Assembly: GCF_003074055.1 (NCBI RefSeq)
Contig: NZ_CP029043.1
Location: forward strand, 5,696,501-5,760,500
Direction: 5' to 3'
DNA length: 64,000 nt
Source of the DNA: Streptomyces nigra
Lineage (GTDB): Bacteria > Actinomycetota > Actinomycetes > Streptomycetales > Streptomycetaceae
The position numbers and the translations under genes were made by a program. A model generated the notes under the pieces. That model saw nothing but the letters and a program-made list of their open reading frames with translations, ran no database searches and was not told where the DNA came from. This document shows, one piece after another, positions 52,260-60,887 of this stretch. Positions within the stretch are counted from its first letter, which is position 1, and each line of letters starts with the position of its first letter.

Positions 52260-55200
52260 GTGATCGCGATCTCCGACTTCCTGGCAGAACTGCGCGCGGC
52301 CGGTGTACAGCTCTGGCTCCAGAACGGCCGGTTGCGCTACCGGCCGGCCGGTGCGCTCGACAAGGAACACCTCGCCGTGCTCCGGGAGCGGCGCGACGAG
52401 GTGATCGCCACGATGCTCGGCGAACAGCCCCCGCCCCCGGCCACCCGGCCCGACGCCGTCCCGCTCTCGGACCAGCAGAAGGGGATGTGGTTCCTGGAGC
52501 AGATGGGTCTGCTCGGCGCGGCCTACAACCAGACGGCGCTGCACCGCATCACCGGCGACCTGGACGTTGCGGCGCTGCGCTCCGCCATCGCAGACATCAT
52601 GCGCCGGCACGAGATCCTGCGGACGGCGTTCCCCGCCCGCGACGGGATCGGCGTCCAGGTCGTGGACCCGCCCGGCGACCCCCGCTTCACCTTCCTCGAC
52701 GTGTCCGATCTGCCCGAGCCCGAGCAGCGGACGTGGCTGGAGGGACGCAAGCGGCTCTACGCCGAGCACCGGTTCGACATCTCCGTCGCACAGAACTTCC
52801 TCACCGAGCTGATCCGTCTCTCGCCGGCCGAGCACATCCTGGTCTTCCGCTCGTACCACCTCGTCCTCGACGGGCCTTCGCACGCCAACCTCTATCGGGA
52901 ACTGCGTGCCCTCTACCGCGCCCACCGCACCGGAACGGACGCCGGACTGCCCGAACTGCCTCTCCAGTACGCCGACTACGCCCTGTGGCAGCACCAGCGG
53001 GACGGCGCCGGGACACAGCGGCACATGGACTACTGGACACGGCGCCTGGCCGACGCCCCGCACACCTTCGACCTGCCCACCGACCGGCCCCGCCCGGCCA
53101 CCGCCGAACTCGACGGCGACACCGTCGAGGTGCCCGTCCCCGCCGACGTGGCCGACGGACTGCGCCGGCTGGCGAGCCGGGAGGGCGCCACCCTCTTCAT
53201 GGTGCTGCTGGCTGCGTTCCACACCCTGCTGTACCGCTGGAGCGGGCAGAACGATGTCAGCGTGGGGATGATCCTCGACGGACGGGAGCGCCCGGACGTC
53301 GAGGCGAACATCGGCCACTTCGTCAACCCCGTCGTCCTCCGGGCCGACCTCGCCGGACGGCCCACCTTCACCGAACTGCTCGGCCGTCTGCGCCCGAGGC
53401 TCCTGGAGGCCTACGAACACCGCCACGCGCCGTTCGACCGCCTGGTGGCCGAACTCCGTCCGCAACGCGACCTGTCGGTGCAGCCCCTCTTCCAGGTCCT
53501 CTTCACCTACCTGCGAGCCGAACCGTTCGACCTGCTCGACGGGCTGACCGTCACCCCGATCGAACCCGACGAGCGCAAGGCGATGTTCGACCTCACCCTC
53601 TTCGCCAACGACGAGGAGAGCGGACGGCTGAGCGTCGGCCTCGAGTACCGGACGGCCCTTTTCGAGCGGGCGACCGTGCGGCGCCTGGCCGGCTATCTGG
53701 TCACCCTGCTCGGCGCGGTGGCCCGTACCCCGGACATGGCGATCGACGACCTGCCTCTGATGTCCGACGCGCAGTGGCAGGAGGTCCTGGAGGACTGGAA
53801 CGGCCCCCTCGCCACGCACGAGGACCTCTGCCTGCACCAGATGGTCGAGCGGCAGGCCGCCGCGGCCCCGGACGCCGTCGCCGCGGTCTTCGGTGAGCGG
53901 CAACTGACGTATCGACAACTGAACGAACGAGCCAACGCGTTGGCCCACCTCCTGCGAGAGCGCGGTGTGGGCCCCGACGAACGGGTCGGCATCGCCCTGC
54001 CCCGCTCGCTCGACGTCCTGGTCGCCAACCTCGCCGTACTCAAGGCGGGTGGCGCCTGCGTCCCCATCGACCCGACGTACCCCGCCGCACGGCGGCGGCT
54101 CATCGCCGAGGACGCGCGGCTGCGCCTGCTGATCCGCCCGCCCGGCGGCGAACCCGGCGCGGACGGTGACGCACCGGAGCTGGAGGTCGGCCCCGGGAGC
54201 GCGGCCACCGGCCCCGGGAATCCGGTCGACCCCGCCCACATCGCCTGGGTGCTGTACACGTCCGGGTCCACAGGCCGCCCCAAGGGCGTCGCCATGTCCC
54301 ACCGGGCCCTGCTGAACCAGGTGCGCTGGCAGCAGCGCCAGGGCCCGGGCGGGCGTGGGCGCACCCTCCAGTGGGCGGCACTCAGCTTCGACATCTTCTA
54401 CCAGGAGATGCTGACCACGCTGGCCGCGGGCGACACCCTCGTCCTGGTGGAGGAAGAGGTCCGGCACGACTTCGAGCGGCTGCTCGACGTCATCGACACC
54501 GAGCGAGTCGAACGGGTCTTCATGCCCTTCGTCGCGCTGCGGGGCATGGCCGAACTCGCCGTGCGCCTGGATCGGTTCCCCCGTTCCCTCAGGGCGGTGC
54601 TCACCGCAGGCGAGCAGCTGCAGACGACGCCGGCGATCCGGGAGTTCTTCACCCGGCTGCCCGAGTGCGCCCTGTTCAACCAGTACGGGCCGATCGAGGT
54701 CCACCTGGCCACCTCCCACCGGCTCGGCGACGACCCCGCGCGATGGCCGGCCCTGCCCCCGATCGGACGGCCCTTCGACAACGTACGGGCCTATGTGCTC
54801 GACTCCGGCCTGCGGCCGGTGCCACCCGGGGTGACCGGTGAACTGTTCGTCGGCGGCGCCGCACTCGCGCGCGGCTACCTGGGCCGGCCCGAGCTCACGG
54901 CGGAGCGGTTCCTGCCCGACCCGTTCGGCGACGGCGCCCGGATGTACCGCACCGGTGATCAGGTCCGCTGGAACGCCGCCGGGCAGCTGGAGTTCGTCGG
55001 CCGGTTCGACGACCAGGTGAAGATCCGCGGATTCCGTGTCGAGGTCGCCGAGATCGAGAGCGTCCTCGCCGGCCACCCCCAGGTGCTGGAGTGCGCCGTG
55101 GCCGCCCACCGCCACGGCGACGGGGACCGCCGGCTGGTCGCGTACGTGGTGCCCGAGCCGGACCGCCCGCCGGCCGCCGCCGACCTGCGCGCCTTCCTCG

Positions 55201-55580
55201 CCGACCGACTGCCCGACTACATGGTCCCGCCGGTCTACCAGACCCTGGAGAAACTGCCGTACACGCCGAGCGGGAAGCTGAGCCGGGCCCTGCTGCCGCG
55301 GCCGGACGATGCGACGGAGTGGGCCGGGACCAGCGTGTACGAACCCCCCGGCACACCGCTGGAGGAGCGGATCGCCGCCATCTGGACCGAGGTGCTCGGA
55401 GTGCCGAGGATCGGCGTGCGGGACAACTTCTTCGAGCTGGGCGGCCACTCGCTGCTGGCCGTCGCGATCGTCAACAGGATCGCGGACGCCCTCGGACGCA
55501 CGGTCCCGTTGCGCACGCTCTTCGAGGCGCCGACCGTGGCGGGCCTCGTCGCCCGCCTGAACGAGCCGGAAGAGGCGTGA
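52260..55580 (+). CDS. NRPS, TubC-C-A-T, probable proline-type adenylation
   Basis: This 1106-residue synthetase begins with a TubC_N docking domain (residues ~1-55, ISDFLAELRAAGVQLWLQNG...). A C domain follows whose motif reads YHLVLDG (near residue 200; the second, catalytic His is kept). Then an A domain with TSGSTGRPKG and A10 Lys (TPSGKLSR) and a carrier (Ser1064, ELGGHSLL). By hand alignment to GrsA the specificity residues are D-I-Q-F-L-A-Q-L-A-K, close to proline/pipecolate patterns (D-V-Q-L-I-A-H-V-V-K). That agrees with the alkylproline-type genes at 30716-33982. It lacks a release domain, so it should pass its chain to the terminal C-A*-T-TE protein. GTG start with GAGAAGGGG upstream. 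Confidence 0.9.
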   Translation: MIAISDFLAELRAAGVQLWLQNGRLRYRPAGALDKEHLAVLRERRDEVIATMLGEQPPPPATRPDAVPLSDQQKGMWFLEQMGLLGAAYNQTALHRITGDLDVAALRSAIADIMRRHEILRTAFPARDGIGVQVVDPPGDPRFTFLDVSDLPEPEQRTWLEGRKRLYAEHRFDISVAQNFLTELIRLSPAEHILVFRSYHLVLDGPSHANLYRELRALYRAHRTGTDAGLPELPLQYADYALWQHQRDGAGTQRHMDYWTRRLADAPHTFDLPTDRPRPATAELDGDTVEVPVPADVADGLRRLASREGATLFMVLLAAFHTLLYRWSGQNDVSVGMILDGRERPDVEANIGHFVNPVVLRADLAGRPTFTELLGRLRPRLLEAYEHRHAPFDRLVAELRPQRDLSVQPLFQVLFTYLRAEPFDLLDGLTVTPIEPDERKAMFDLTLFANDEESGRLSVGLEYRTALFERATVRRLAGYLVTLLGAVARTPDMAIDDLPLMSDAQWQEVLEDWNGPLATHEDLCLHQMVERQAAAAPDAVAAVFGERQLTYRQLNERANALAHLLRERGVGPDERVGIALPRSLDVLVANLAVLKAGGACVPIDPTYPAARRRLIAEDARLRLLIRPPGGEPGADGDAPELEVGPGSAATGPGNPVDPAHIAWVLYTSGSTGRPKGVAMSHRALLNQVRWQQRQGPGGRGRTLQWAALSFDIFYQEMLTTLAAGDTLVLVEEEVRHDFERLLDVIDTERVERVFMPFVALRGMAELAVRLDRFPRSLRAVLTAGEQLQTTPAIREFFTRLPECALFNQYGPIEVHLATSHRLGDDPARWPALPPIGRPFDNVRAYVLDSGLRPVPPGVTGELFVGGAALARGYLGRPELTAERFLPDPFGDGARMYRTGDQVRWNAAGQLEFVGRFDDQVKIRGFRVEVAEIESVLAGHPQVLECAVAAHRHGDGDRRLVAYVVPEPDRPPAAADLRAFLADRLPDYMVPPVYQTLEKLPYTPSGKLSRALLPRPDDATEWAGTSVYEPPGTPLEERIAAIWTEVLGVPRIGVRDNFFELGGHSLLAVAIVNRIADALGRTVPLRTLFEAPTVAGLVARLNEPEEA

Positions 55581-55629
55581 CCGGCCCGTAGGCCCCGCGC
55601 GGGCCGTCACGACCGCCCGCGCACGGTGA

Positions 55630-55658
55630 GGGGCCGGTGTCTCGTGGACACCGGCCCC
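55630..55658. terminator. bidirectional hairpin after the TubC-NRPS gene
   Basis: An 11-bp perfect stem (GGGGCCGGTGT/ACACCGGCCCC) has a seven-base loop, between convergent genes. Confidence 0.8.
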
Positions 55659-55676
55659 CGCGCGTGTGCCGCGCCC

Positions 55677-56717
55677 TCAGCCGGACATGCCGCCCGCGGC
55701 GGTGTTGCCGTACTCGTCCTCCAGTCCCATCGCCAGCTGGATCCACGCCGCCGCGCAGGACCGTGCCAGCGACCCGAGGTTGAGCCGGGAGTGCGGCGGG
55801 ATGTGACTGAGCGACAGCGGTATCTCGTCGGGCACCAGCACCCGGGGGCCGAGCCAACGCAGCAGCATCCGGCCCGACTCGGTGTAGCGCAGCGACGGAT
55901 CACGCTGGATGGTGTCCAGCAGCGAACGCAGCTCCGCCGACGGGTCGGCCTCCGGCAGCTTCACCGTCATCTGCCGCTCCGCCCCCCGGTCACCCCGGTC
56001 CGGACGGGTGCGCCGGTCCAGCACCGGGTCCTCGCCGGCCCGCAGCCGCGCGCGCACGCTGCGCGCCGTCTCCACCGAGATGCCGGCCTCCTGGGCGATG
56101 CGGCGCAAGGTCGCGTCCGGATGCTCCGCGATCAGCTGCGCGGCGGCCCGCCGGCCCGCCGCGCCGTTGATCGGCCGCACCCGGCCGTCCCGGCCGATGC
56201 GCGCCTCGACCTGAGGGCTGTCCATCCCACGACGCAACGAGCCGACGGTCTTCGCCGCGAGCCCGGAGGTGAACGCGATCGACCGGTCGGACAACTGCGG
56301 ATGACTGCGGATGATGCGCATCGCGGCGGCTCGCCGGTCGGCGAGCGTCAGCGGCATGCCGTGCGAGACGTTCAGCCGGACGGCGAGGAGAAAGGCCTCG
56401 TGGTCGTCCCCGTCGAACAGCCGCGCCTGGATCTCGTGGTCGCCGCGCAGCCGGGCGGCGGTGAGCCGGTGCATCCCGTCGATGACACGCATCGTCGCAC
56501 GGTGCACCACGATGGGCGGCAGCTCCGCCTCCACGTCCGCCATCGCTCTCGCGTGTGCCATGTCCACCCCCGCCGATCGAGGCGAGTCACCTTCGCGGAT
56601 GGCCGACAGGGGCAGTGGTACGACAGCGTCTTCAGGGTCCGAGAGCGCCGGCGTGCACGGCTGCGCACCGGTGGCGGACCCGGCGTCGAGTGAGCTTCTG
56701 GAGGTGTTGACCGGCAC
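55677..56717 (-). CDS. StrR/NovG-type ParB-fold transcriptional activator
   Basis: This ~346-residue protein has the ParB N-terminal domain of StrR-family cluster activators: ELPPIVVHRATMRVIDGMHRLTAARLRGD, then the DNA-binding region HPQLSDRSIAFTSGLAAKTVGSLRR and IGRDGRVRPINGA. StrR and NovG bind inverted repeats and turn on antibiotic genes, so this is the likely pathway-specific activator. I chose GTG 56717 because GGAG lies eight bases upstream; the frame opens at 56768. It lies 100 bases after the L/F-transferase-like gene on the same strand. Confidence 0.88.
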   Translation of the reverse strand: MPVNTSRSSLDAGSATGAQPCTPALSDPEDAVVPLPLSAIREGDSPRSAGVDMAHARAMADVEAELPPIVVHRATMRVIDGMHRLTAARLRGDHEIQARLFDGDDHEAFLLAVRLNVSHGMPLTLADRRAAAMRIIRSHPQLSDRSIAFTSGLAAKTVGSLRRGMDSPQVEARIGRDGRVRPINGAAGRRAAAQLIAEHPDATLRRIAQEAGISVETARSVRARLRAGEDPVLDRRTRPDRGDRGAERQMTVKLPEADPSAELRSLLDTIQRDPSLRYTESGRMLLRWLGPRVLVPDEIPLSLSHIPPHSRLNLGSLARSCAAAWIQLAMGLEDEYGNTAAGGMSG

Positions 56718-56817
56718 TGGCTCAACTCCGTTTCTTGTCACGGCCTCGATGGTCGAACGAAGACACACGGTCTTCGGTCATCCTGGACACCGGGCCGGAC
56801 GCGCGGGACTCACTTGT

Positions 56818-57588
56818 TTAGGGGGCAGCGGCCGCCGCGCCGGACGTACGGAGGAATCCCAGCCGCCGCGCCGGCTGGGTGCCGCCGGCCAGCGGCACGC
56901 GGTCACCGCTCCCGGCGAGCGCCGCCAGGAACGTCCGGCGCGGCAGCGGCCGCGCACCCAGCCGCCGGCTGCGCTCGCTGTCCCACTCGACGTCCAGCAT
57001 CGTCACGCCCGCGCCCCTGAGCCGGTGTTCCATGTCGAGCAGTGCCACCTTCGAGGCGTTGTCACGCCGGTGGAAGCAGGTGTCCAGGACGAACACCTCG
57101 CCTGTTCCGATGCCGATGGCACCCCCCACCAGCTCCTCGTCCTCCCACACCTCGACGCTGTGCGCCCACCCCTGCTCGTGCAGGGTCACCATGCAGGCGC
57201 ACAGCTCGGTGGTCAGCCACTCGGGGGTGCGGTCCCGGCGGCACTCGGCGAGCACCCGGGCGAAGTCCTGGTTCGCGGTGGTCGTCCACGCCAGCCGGTT
57301 GCGCAACAGCCTCATGAGGCTGCGCGGCTTGGTCAGCCCGCCGTACGGGATGACGGGACGCGGGTCGGGCGACCACCAGACCAGCTCGTACGGATCGGGC
57401 AGGGGTGAGTCGAGCACCATGGTGGCCCCGGCGTCGACGAATTCCTCGTACAGGGCGTGATTCACCTCGATGTGCGCGGGCGTCGCCGCGTGCATCGGGA
57501 AGAGGCCGTGCCGGTAGCCACCGAGGACGGTGGCCGGGTCGAGGCGCCCGCCGATCGCGACGGGCGCGTCGGCCGGGGCACTATCCAT
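56818..57588 (-). CDS. leucyl/phenylalanyl-tRNA-protein transferase-like enzyme
   Basis: This 256-residue protein matches the Aat family: GGYRHGLFPM at the start, WWSPDPRPVIP, SLMRLLRNRLAWTTTANQDFARVLAECRR, EWLTTEL, LHEQGWAHSVEVWEDEELVGG and ASKVALL. The key segment usually read FGESMF is here VLDTCFHRR, and an insertion follows FPM, so it is divergent from housekeeping Aat. Inside a biosynthetic cluster it may use an aminoacyl-tRNA to acylate a small amine or the product, as known for tRNA-dependent transferases of other pathways. A role in N-end-rule tagging is less likely. It is divergent from the type II thioesterase gene. Confidence 0.72.
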   Translation of the reverse strand: MDSAPADAPVAIGGRLDPATVLGGYRHGLFPMHAATPAHIEVNHALYEEFVDAGATMVLDSPLPDPYELVWWSPDPRPVIPYGGLTKPRSLMRLLRNRLAWTTTANQDFARVLAECRRDRTPEWLTTELCACMVTLHEQGWAHSVEVWEDEELVGGAIGIGTGEVFVLDTCFHRRDNASKVALLDMEHRLRGAGVTMLDVEWDSERSRRLGARPLPRRTFLAALAGSGDRVPLAGGTQPARRLGFLRTSGAAAAAP

Positions 57589-57671
57589 CGCAAGTCCGTC
57601 CCAGATACATCCCTCGCAAAGAAGCACACCCGGATTCTGGCCTCAGAGGCGCGACCGACGGGAGTCCCACG

Positions 57672-58463
57672 ATGACCACACCCACGACATCGGACACCAC
57701 CGGCGCGTCCGCGCGCTGGCTGCGTCGGCCCCGGCCGCGCCGGGACCCGTCCGCCCGGCTGGTCTGTCTTCCGCACGCCGGCGGCTCAGCCAGCTCGTAC
57801 GCCCCCTGGACCCCCCGGCTGCCGACGGGGGTCGAGCTGATCGGCGTGCAGTACCCCGGCCGCCACGACCGCCTGGCGGAGCCGCTGATGAACTCGGTCG
57901 TGGAGATCGCCGACGCGGTGGCCCCGGCCCTCGCGCCCTACACCGACCGGCCGCTGTTCCTGTTCGGGCACAGCATGGGCAGCCTCGTCGCCTACGAGCT
58001 CGCGATCCGTCTGGAGGCCGGGGCCGGCCAGGGTCCGGCCGGCCTCTTCGTCTCCGGCCAGTACGCCCCCCATCGCTCCGCACCGCCCGAGGAGACGCTC
58101 GACGACGCCACCGTCGAACGTGAGGCCCGCGTGTCCGGATGGACCGATCCGGCCGTGTTCGACCACCCGGAACTGCGCGAGCTGGTGCTGCCCGCGCTGC
58201 TCGCCGACGTACGGGCGTCGATGACCTACCACCGTGCCGATCCGGTGCGGCTGCGCGCCCCGATCGCCGCCTACGGCGGACGCGGCGACGCCGACGACGT
58301 GCCCGCTGAGCTGGCCGCCTGGGGGGAACTGACCTCGGGACGTGCCGTGTGGCGGGTCTTCGAGGGCGATCACTTCTACCTCCGGGCCCAGGAGGCCGAG
58401 CTGGTTGCCGACATCGTCGGGCGGATGTCTGACTGGGGAGAGGCACCAGTTGGACATCGCTGA
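57672..58463 (+). CDS. type II thioesterase
   Basis: This 263-residue alpha/beta-hydrolase starts with the family hallmark LVCLPHAGGSASSYAPW, has the nucleophile in FLFGHSMGSLVAYEL and a late FEGDHFYL with the catalytic His. Such enzymes remove wrong acyl groups from carrier domains of NRPS/PKS systems. The first ~25 residues are basic and unusual for the family. GGGAG precedes the ATG. It heads an operon with the desaturase and ATP-grasp genes. Confidence 0.9.
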   Translation: MTTPTTSDTTGASARWLRRPRPRRDPSARLVCLPHAGGSASSYAPWTPRLPTGVELIGVQYPGRHDRLAEPLMNSVVEIADAVAPALAPYTDRPLFLFGHSMGSLVAYELAIRLEAGAGQGPAGLFVSGQYAPHRSAPPEETLDDATVEREARVSGWTDPAVFDHPELRELVLPALLADVRASMTYHRADPVRLRAPIAAYGGRGDADDVPAELAAWGELTSGRAVWRVFEGDHFYLRAQEAELVADIVGRMSDWGEAPVGHR

Positions 58464-58479
58464 GTGAGGAGACGGACTC

Positions 58480-59490
58480 GTGGCCGATTCTGATGTAGCC
58501 GAGCGGTACCGCTTCGCGCCGGACATCGTGGCCGCTGTCCGGGCCGTGTCCAGACCGGACAACTGGCACGGCCCGCTCGAGGCCCTCATGCACTGGGCGT
58601 GGATCGCCTTCTGGTGCGCCGCCTCGGTGCTGTCGTGGCGGCACACCCCCTGGTGGCTGGCGCTGCCCGTGTACCTCGTGGCGGTGTTCTTCATCGGCGG
58701 GCGGCAGCGCGGCATCGCCGGGATGCTGCACATGGCGACCCACCGGGTGTTCATGGCCGACCACAGGATCGGCAGTGTCATCGGGGCGGCCCTCGGCGGC
58801 TATCCCGTGCTGCAGAGCTTCACCGGTTACCGTGCCTCACACCTCGGCGAGCACCACGGGCGTCTGGGCGACCCCGACCGCGACCCCGACTACCGGCAGT
58901 ACCAGGACAACGCGCTGTGCGGGGACGACCTCAACCGCAGGGCGCTGCGCCGGTACCTGTACCGGATCGTCACCCCCAAGGCGACCGCCTCGTACGTGCT
59001 GTACCTGCTGCGGCACCGCATCGTGGCGGCGGGGGAGCGCCCGGCCGAACGGGTCCTGCGGGTCGTGCTGCTGGCGGCCGTGATCGCGTGGGCGGTGATC
59101 GGCGGCTGGTGGCTGTGGCTGGTGTTGCTCTGGTTCGTCCCGCTGGTCACCACCCAGGTGTGGATCGGCGCGGTCGCCGAGCTGATGGAGCACTTCCCGC
59201 TGATCGAGACCGCGCCCCGCGTCGACATCTACATGTCCTGGAACCGGGTCTACGGCTGGGGCACCCGCTTCCTGCTCGGGGAGATCGACGGCGAGGGCTT
59301 CCACCTGGTCCACCACCTCTTCCCCCGCACGCCCATGTGGCGGCTGCGGGAGGTCGACGCGATCCTCCGGCGCGACCCGGTGTACGCGGCGCTGCCGCGC
59401 CTCGGCGGGGCGCTCGGCGGACTGGGGGAGATCTACCGGTCCCTGCCCGCGCATCGCGAGCACGGCGACACGCTGCGGGCCGCCGCATGA
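58480..59490 (+). CDS. membrane fatty-acid-desaturase-type diiron enzyme
   Basis: This 336-residue integral membrane protein has three histidine clusters typical of the desaturase/hydroxylase superfamily: H84MATH88, H121LGEHH126 and H275LVHH279. About four membrane helices lie between. It would use iron and oxygen to desaturate or hydroxylate a lipid or small-molecule substrate. It lies 16 bases after the thioesterase gene (GTG start, GAGGAGA ribosome site) and overlaps the ATP-grasp gene by four bases. A link to an acyl or amino acid part of the product is inferred from the operon. Confidence 0.85.
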   Translation: MADSDVAERYRFAPDIVAAVRAVSRPDNWHGPLEALMHWAWIAFWCAASVLSWRHTPWWLALPVYLVAVFFIGGRQRGIAGMLHMATHRVFMADHRIGSVIGAALGGYPVLQSFTGYRASHLGEHHGRLGDPDRDPDYRQYQDNALCGDDLNRRALRRYLYRIVTPKATASYVLYLLRHRIVAAGERPAERVLRVVLLAAVIAWAVIGGWWLWLVLLWFVPLVTTQVWIGAVAELMEHFPLIETAPRVDIYMSWNRVYGWGTRFLLGEIDGEGFHLVHHLFPRTPMWRLREVDAILRRDPVYAALPRLGGALGGLGEIYRSLPAHREHGDTLRAAA

Positions 59491-60719
59491 GCGAGCCGGT
59501 GATCGTCGTCTATACGTCCGGCTCCGCCTCGCCGCTCGAACTGGCCGCCGACGCCGACGGGTTCGACCTGCTGTTCGCCGTACCGGTCGACGCGGCGCCG
59601 CACGGGCTGGTCGACCTGCTGGGGGTCGTCGGCGAGGTCGTCGACGTGACCGACGAGGCGGCCGGCGCAGCGGAGCTCGCCGCCCGGGGCCCGGCCGGGA
59701 TCGTCGCCTTCTCCGACCAGGACCTGCCGCTCGCGGCACGGCTGGCCCGGCGGCTCGGACTGCGCTATCACACGCAGGACACGGTGGACGCCGCCACTAA
59801 CAAGCACCTCCAGCGGCAACGGCTGCGCGAAGCCGGCCTGCGCGTACCGCGCTTCCGGCTGCTGACGGGACCGCGGGAGGCCGCGCGGGCGCTCGCCGAG
59901 GTGGGCACCCCGGCGGTGCTCAAACCCGTCAGGGGCGCTGCCAGCCGCCAGACCTACCGCCTCGACGGTCCGGACGACGCTCTGCGGCACGCCTCGCACG
60001 CCTTCGCCTACGGCGGCGCCGACCGGTTCGTGATCGAGGAGATGCTGGTGGGCTCCCCCTCGGTGGCCGGCCCCGGCCTCGGCGACTACGTGTCGGTCGA
60101 AGTGCTGCTCTGGCGGGGCACGGTCGTGTGCCAGATCCTCAACTCCCGGCTGCCACTGCTGGAACCCTTCCGGGAGCAGGGCTTCCTCATGCCCGGCCTG
60201 CTGCCCGCGGACGTGGAGGCGGAGGCCCACCGCATCAGCGCGGTGGCCTGCCACGCCCTCGGCATCGAGGACGGATGGGCGGACGTCGAGCTGAAGCTGA
60301 CCGCCGAAGGGCCCGTGGTGATCGAGGTGAACGCCCGCCTCGGCGGGTACGTCGCCACCCTCCTGCACCGGTCGTACGGCCTGGAGGCGGTCCGGCTGGC
60401 GTTCGAGGTGGCCACCGGCCGCAAGCCCTCGGCGTCCCTCGGAGAGCCCCTCGCAGCCGCCTACTGCTACCAGATCCTGCCGCCGGTCGGAGACCTGCGG
60501 CTGACCTCCTGGGGCGAGATCGCCGGCCTCACCGAACGCGCGGACGTCCTCTCGGTCGTCCTCACGGCGGAGGCCGGCGACCGCGTCGACTGGCGGCTGG
60601 GCAGTCTGGGCACGCTCGGCGTGGTGGAGGGCCTGACCGAGCGGCCCGAGGACGTTCTCACCGCCGTGCGCGCCATCGAGCGCGCCCTCGCCGAACAGGT
60701 CGTCTTCAGCCCCGTGTGA
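59487..60719 (+). CDS. ATP-grasp carboxylate-amine ligase
   Basis: This 410-residue protein has the ATP-grasp fold: N-terminal Rossmann-like half, ATP-binding lysine and loop (AVLKPVRGAASRQTYRL), EEMLVGSPSVAG, and the metal-binding VVIEVNARLGGYVATLL. It forms amide or similar bonds via acyl phosphates, as in dipeptide ligases. Overlap by four bases with the desaturase gene shows translational coupling. The end runs 14 bases into the convergent SxtJ-like gene. Probable role: joining an amino or fatty acyl unit outside the NRPS line; substrates unknown. Confidence 0.85.
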   Translation: MSEPVIVVYTSGSASPLELAADADGFDLLFAVPVDAAPHGLVDLLGVVGEVVDVTDEAAGAAELAARGPAGIVAFSDQDLPLAARLARRLGLRYHTQDTVDAATNKHLQRQRLREAGLRVPRFRLLTGPREAARALAEVGTPAVLKPVRGAASRQTYRLDGPDDALRHASHAFAYGGADRFVIEEMLVGSPSVAGPGLGDYVSVEVLLWRGTVVCQILNSRLPLLEPFREQGFLMPGLLPADVEAEAHRISAVACHALGIEDGWADVELKLTAEGPVVIEVNARLGGYVATLLHRSYGLEAVRLAFEVATGRKPSASLGEPLAAAYCYQILPPVGDLRLTSWGEIAGLTERADVLSVVLTAEAGDRVDWRLGSLGTLGVVEGLTERPEDVLTAVRAIERALAEQVVFSPV

Positions 60720-60849
60720 GGGGCTTGTGCCAGTAGCTCGCCCGACGCCGTGACCACGAACGGCGCATCGGGTCGCGCAGGACGCGCAGCACCAGGCCCA
60801 CGGGGACGACGAACAGGACGTACACGACGGTCAGCAGGACGTTGCGCAT
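60706..60849 (-). CDS. small SxtJ-like membrane protein
   Basis: This 47-residue protein has one hydrophobic helix (VLLTVVYVLFVVPVGLVLRV) and a basic tail ending SYWHKP. The PxGLxxR...SYW pattern resembles the end of SxtJ proteins, which accompany NodU/TobZ carbamoyltransferases in natural-product clusters. It is very short, lacking the first helices of typical SxtJ, but its place directly after the carbamoyltransferase gene supports the link. Function unknown. Confidence 0.6.
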   Translation of the reverse strand: MRNVLLTVVYVLFVVPVGLVLRVLRDPMRRSWSRRRASYWHKPLTRG

Positions 60850-60887
60850 CGGAAAACCCTTCCGTTCGGGGCGGGGGTACTGACCGG

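Noticed and set aside
56700..56780. Possible StrR-type binding site (GTTCGACCA...GAAAC) before the ParB-fold activator gene
   Set aside because: Only the left half fits the GTTCGAC-N-GTCGAAC pattern; the right half has few matches, so I do not report it as a site.
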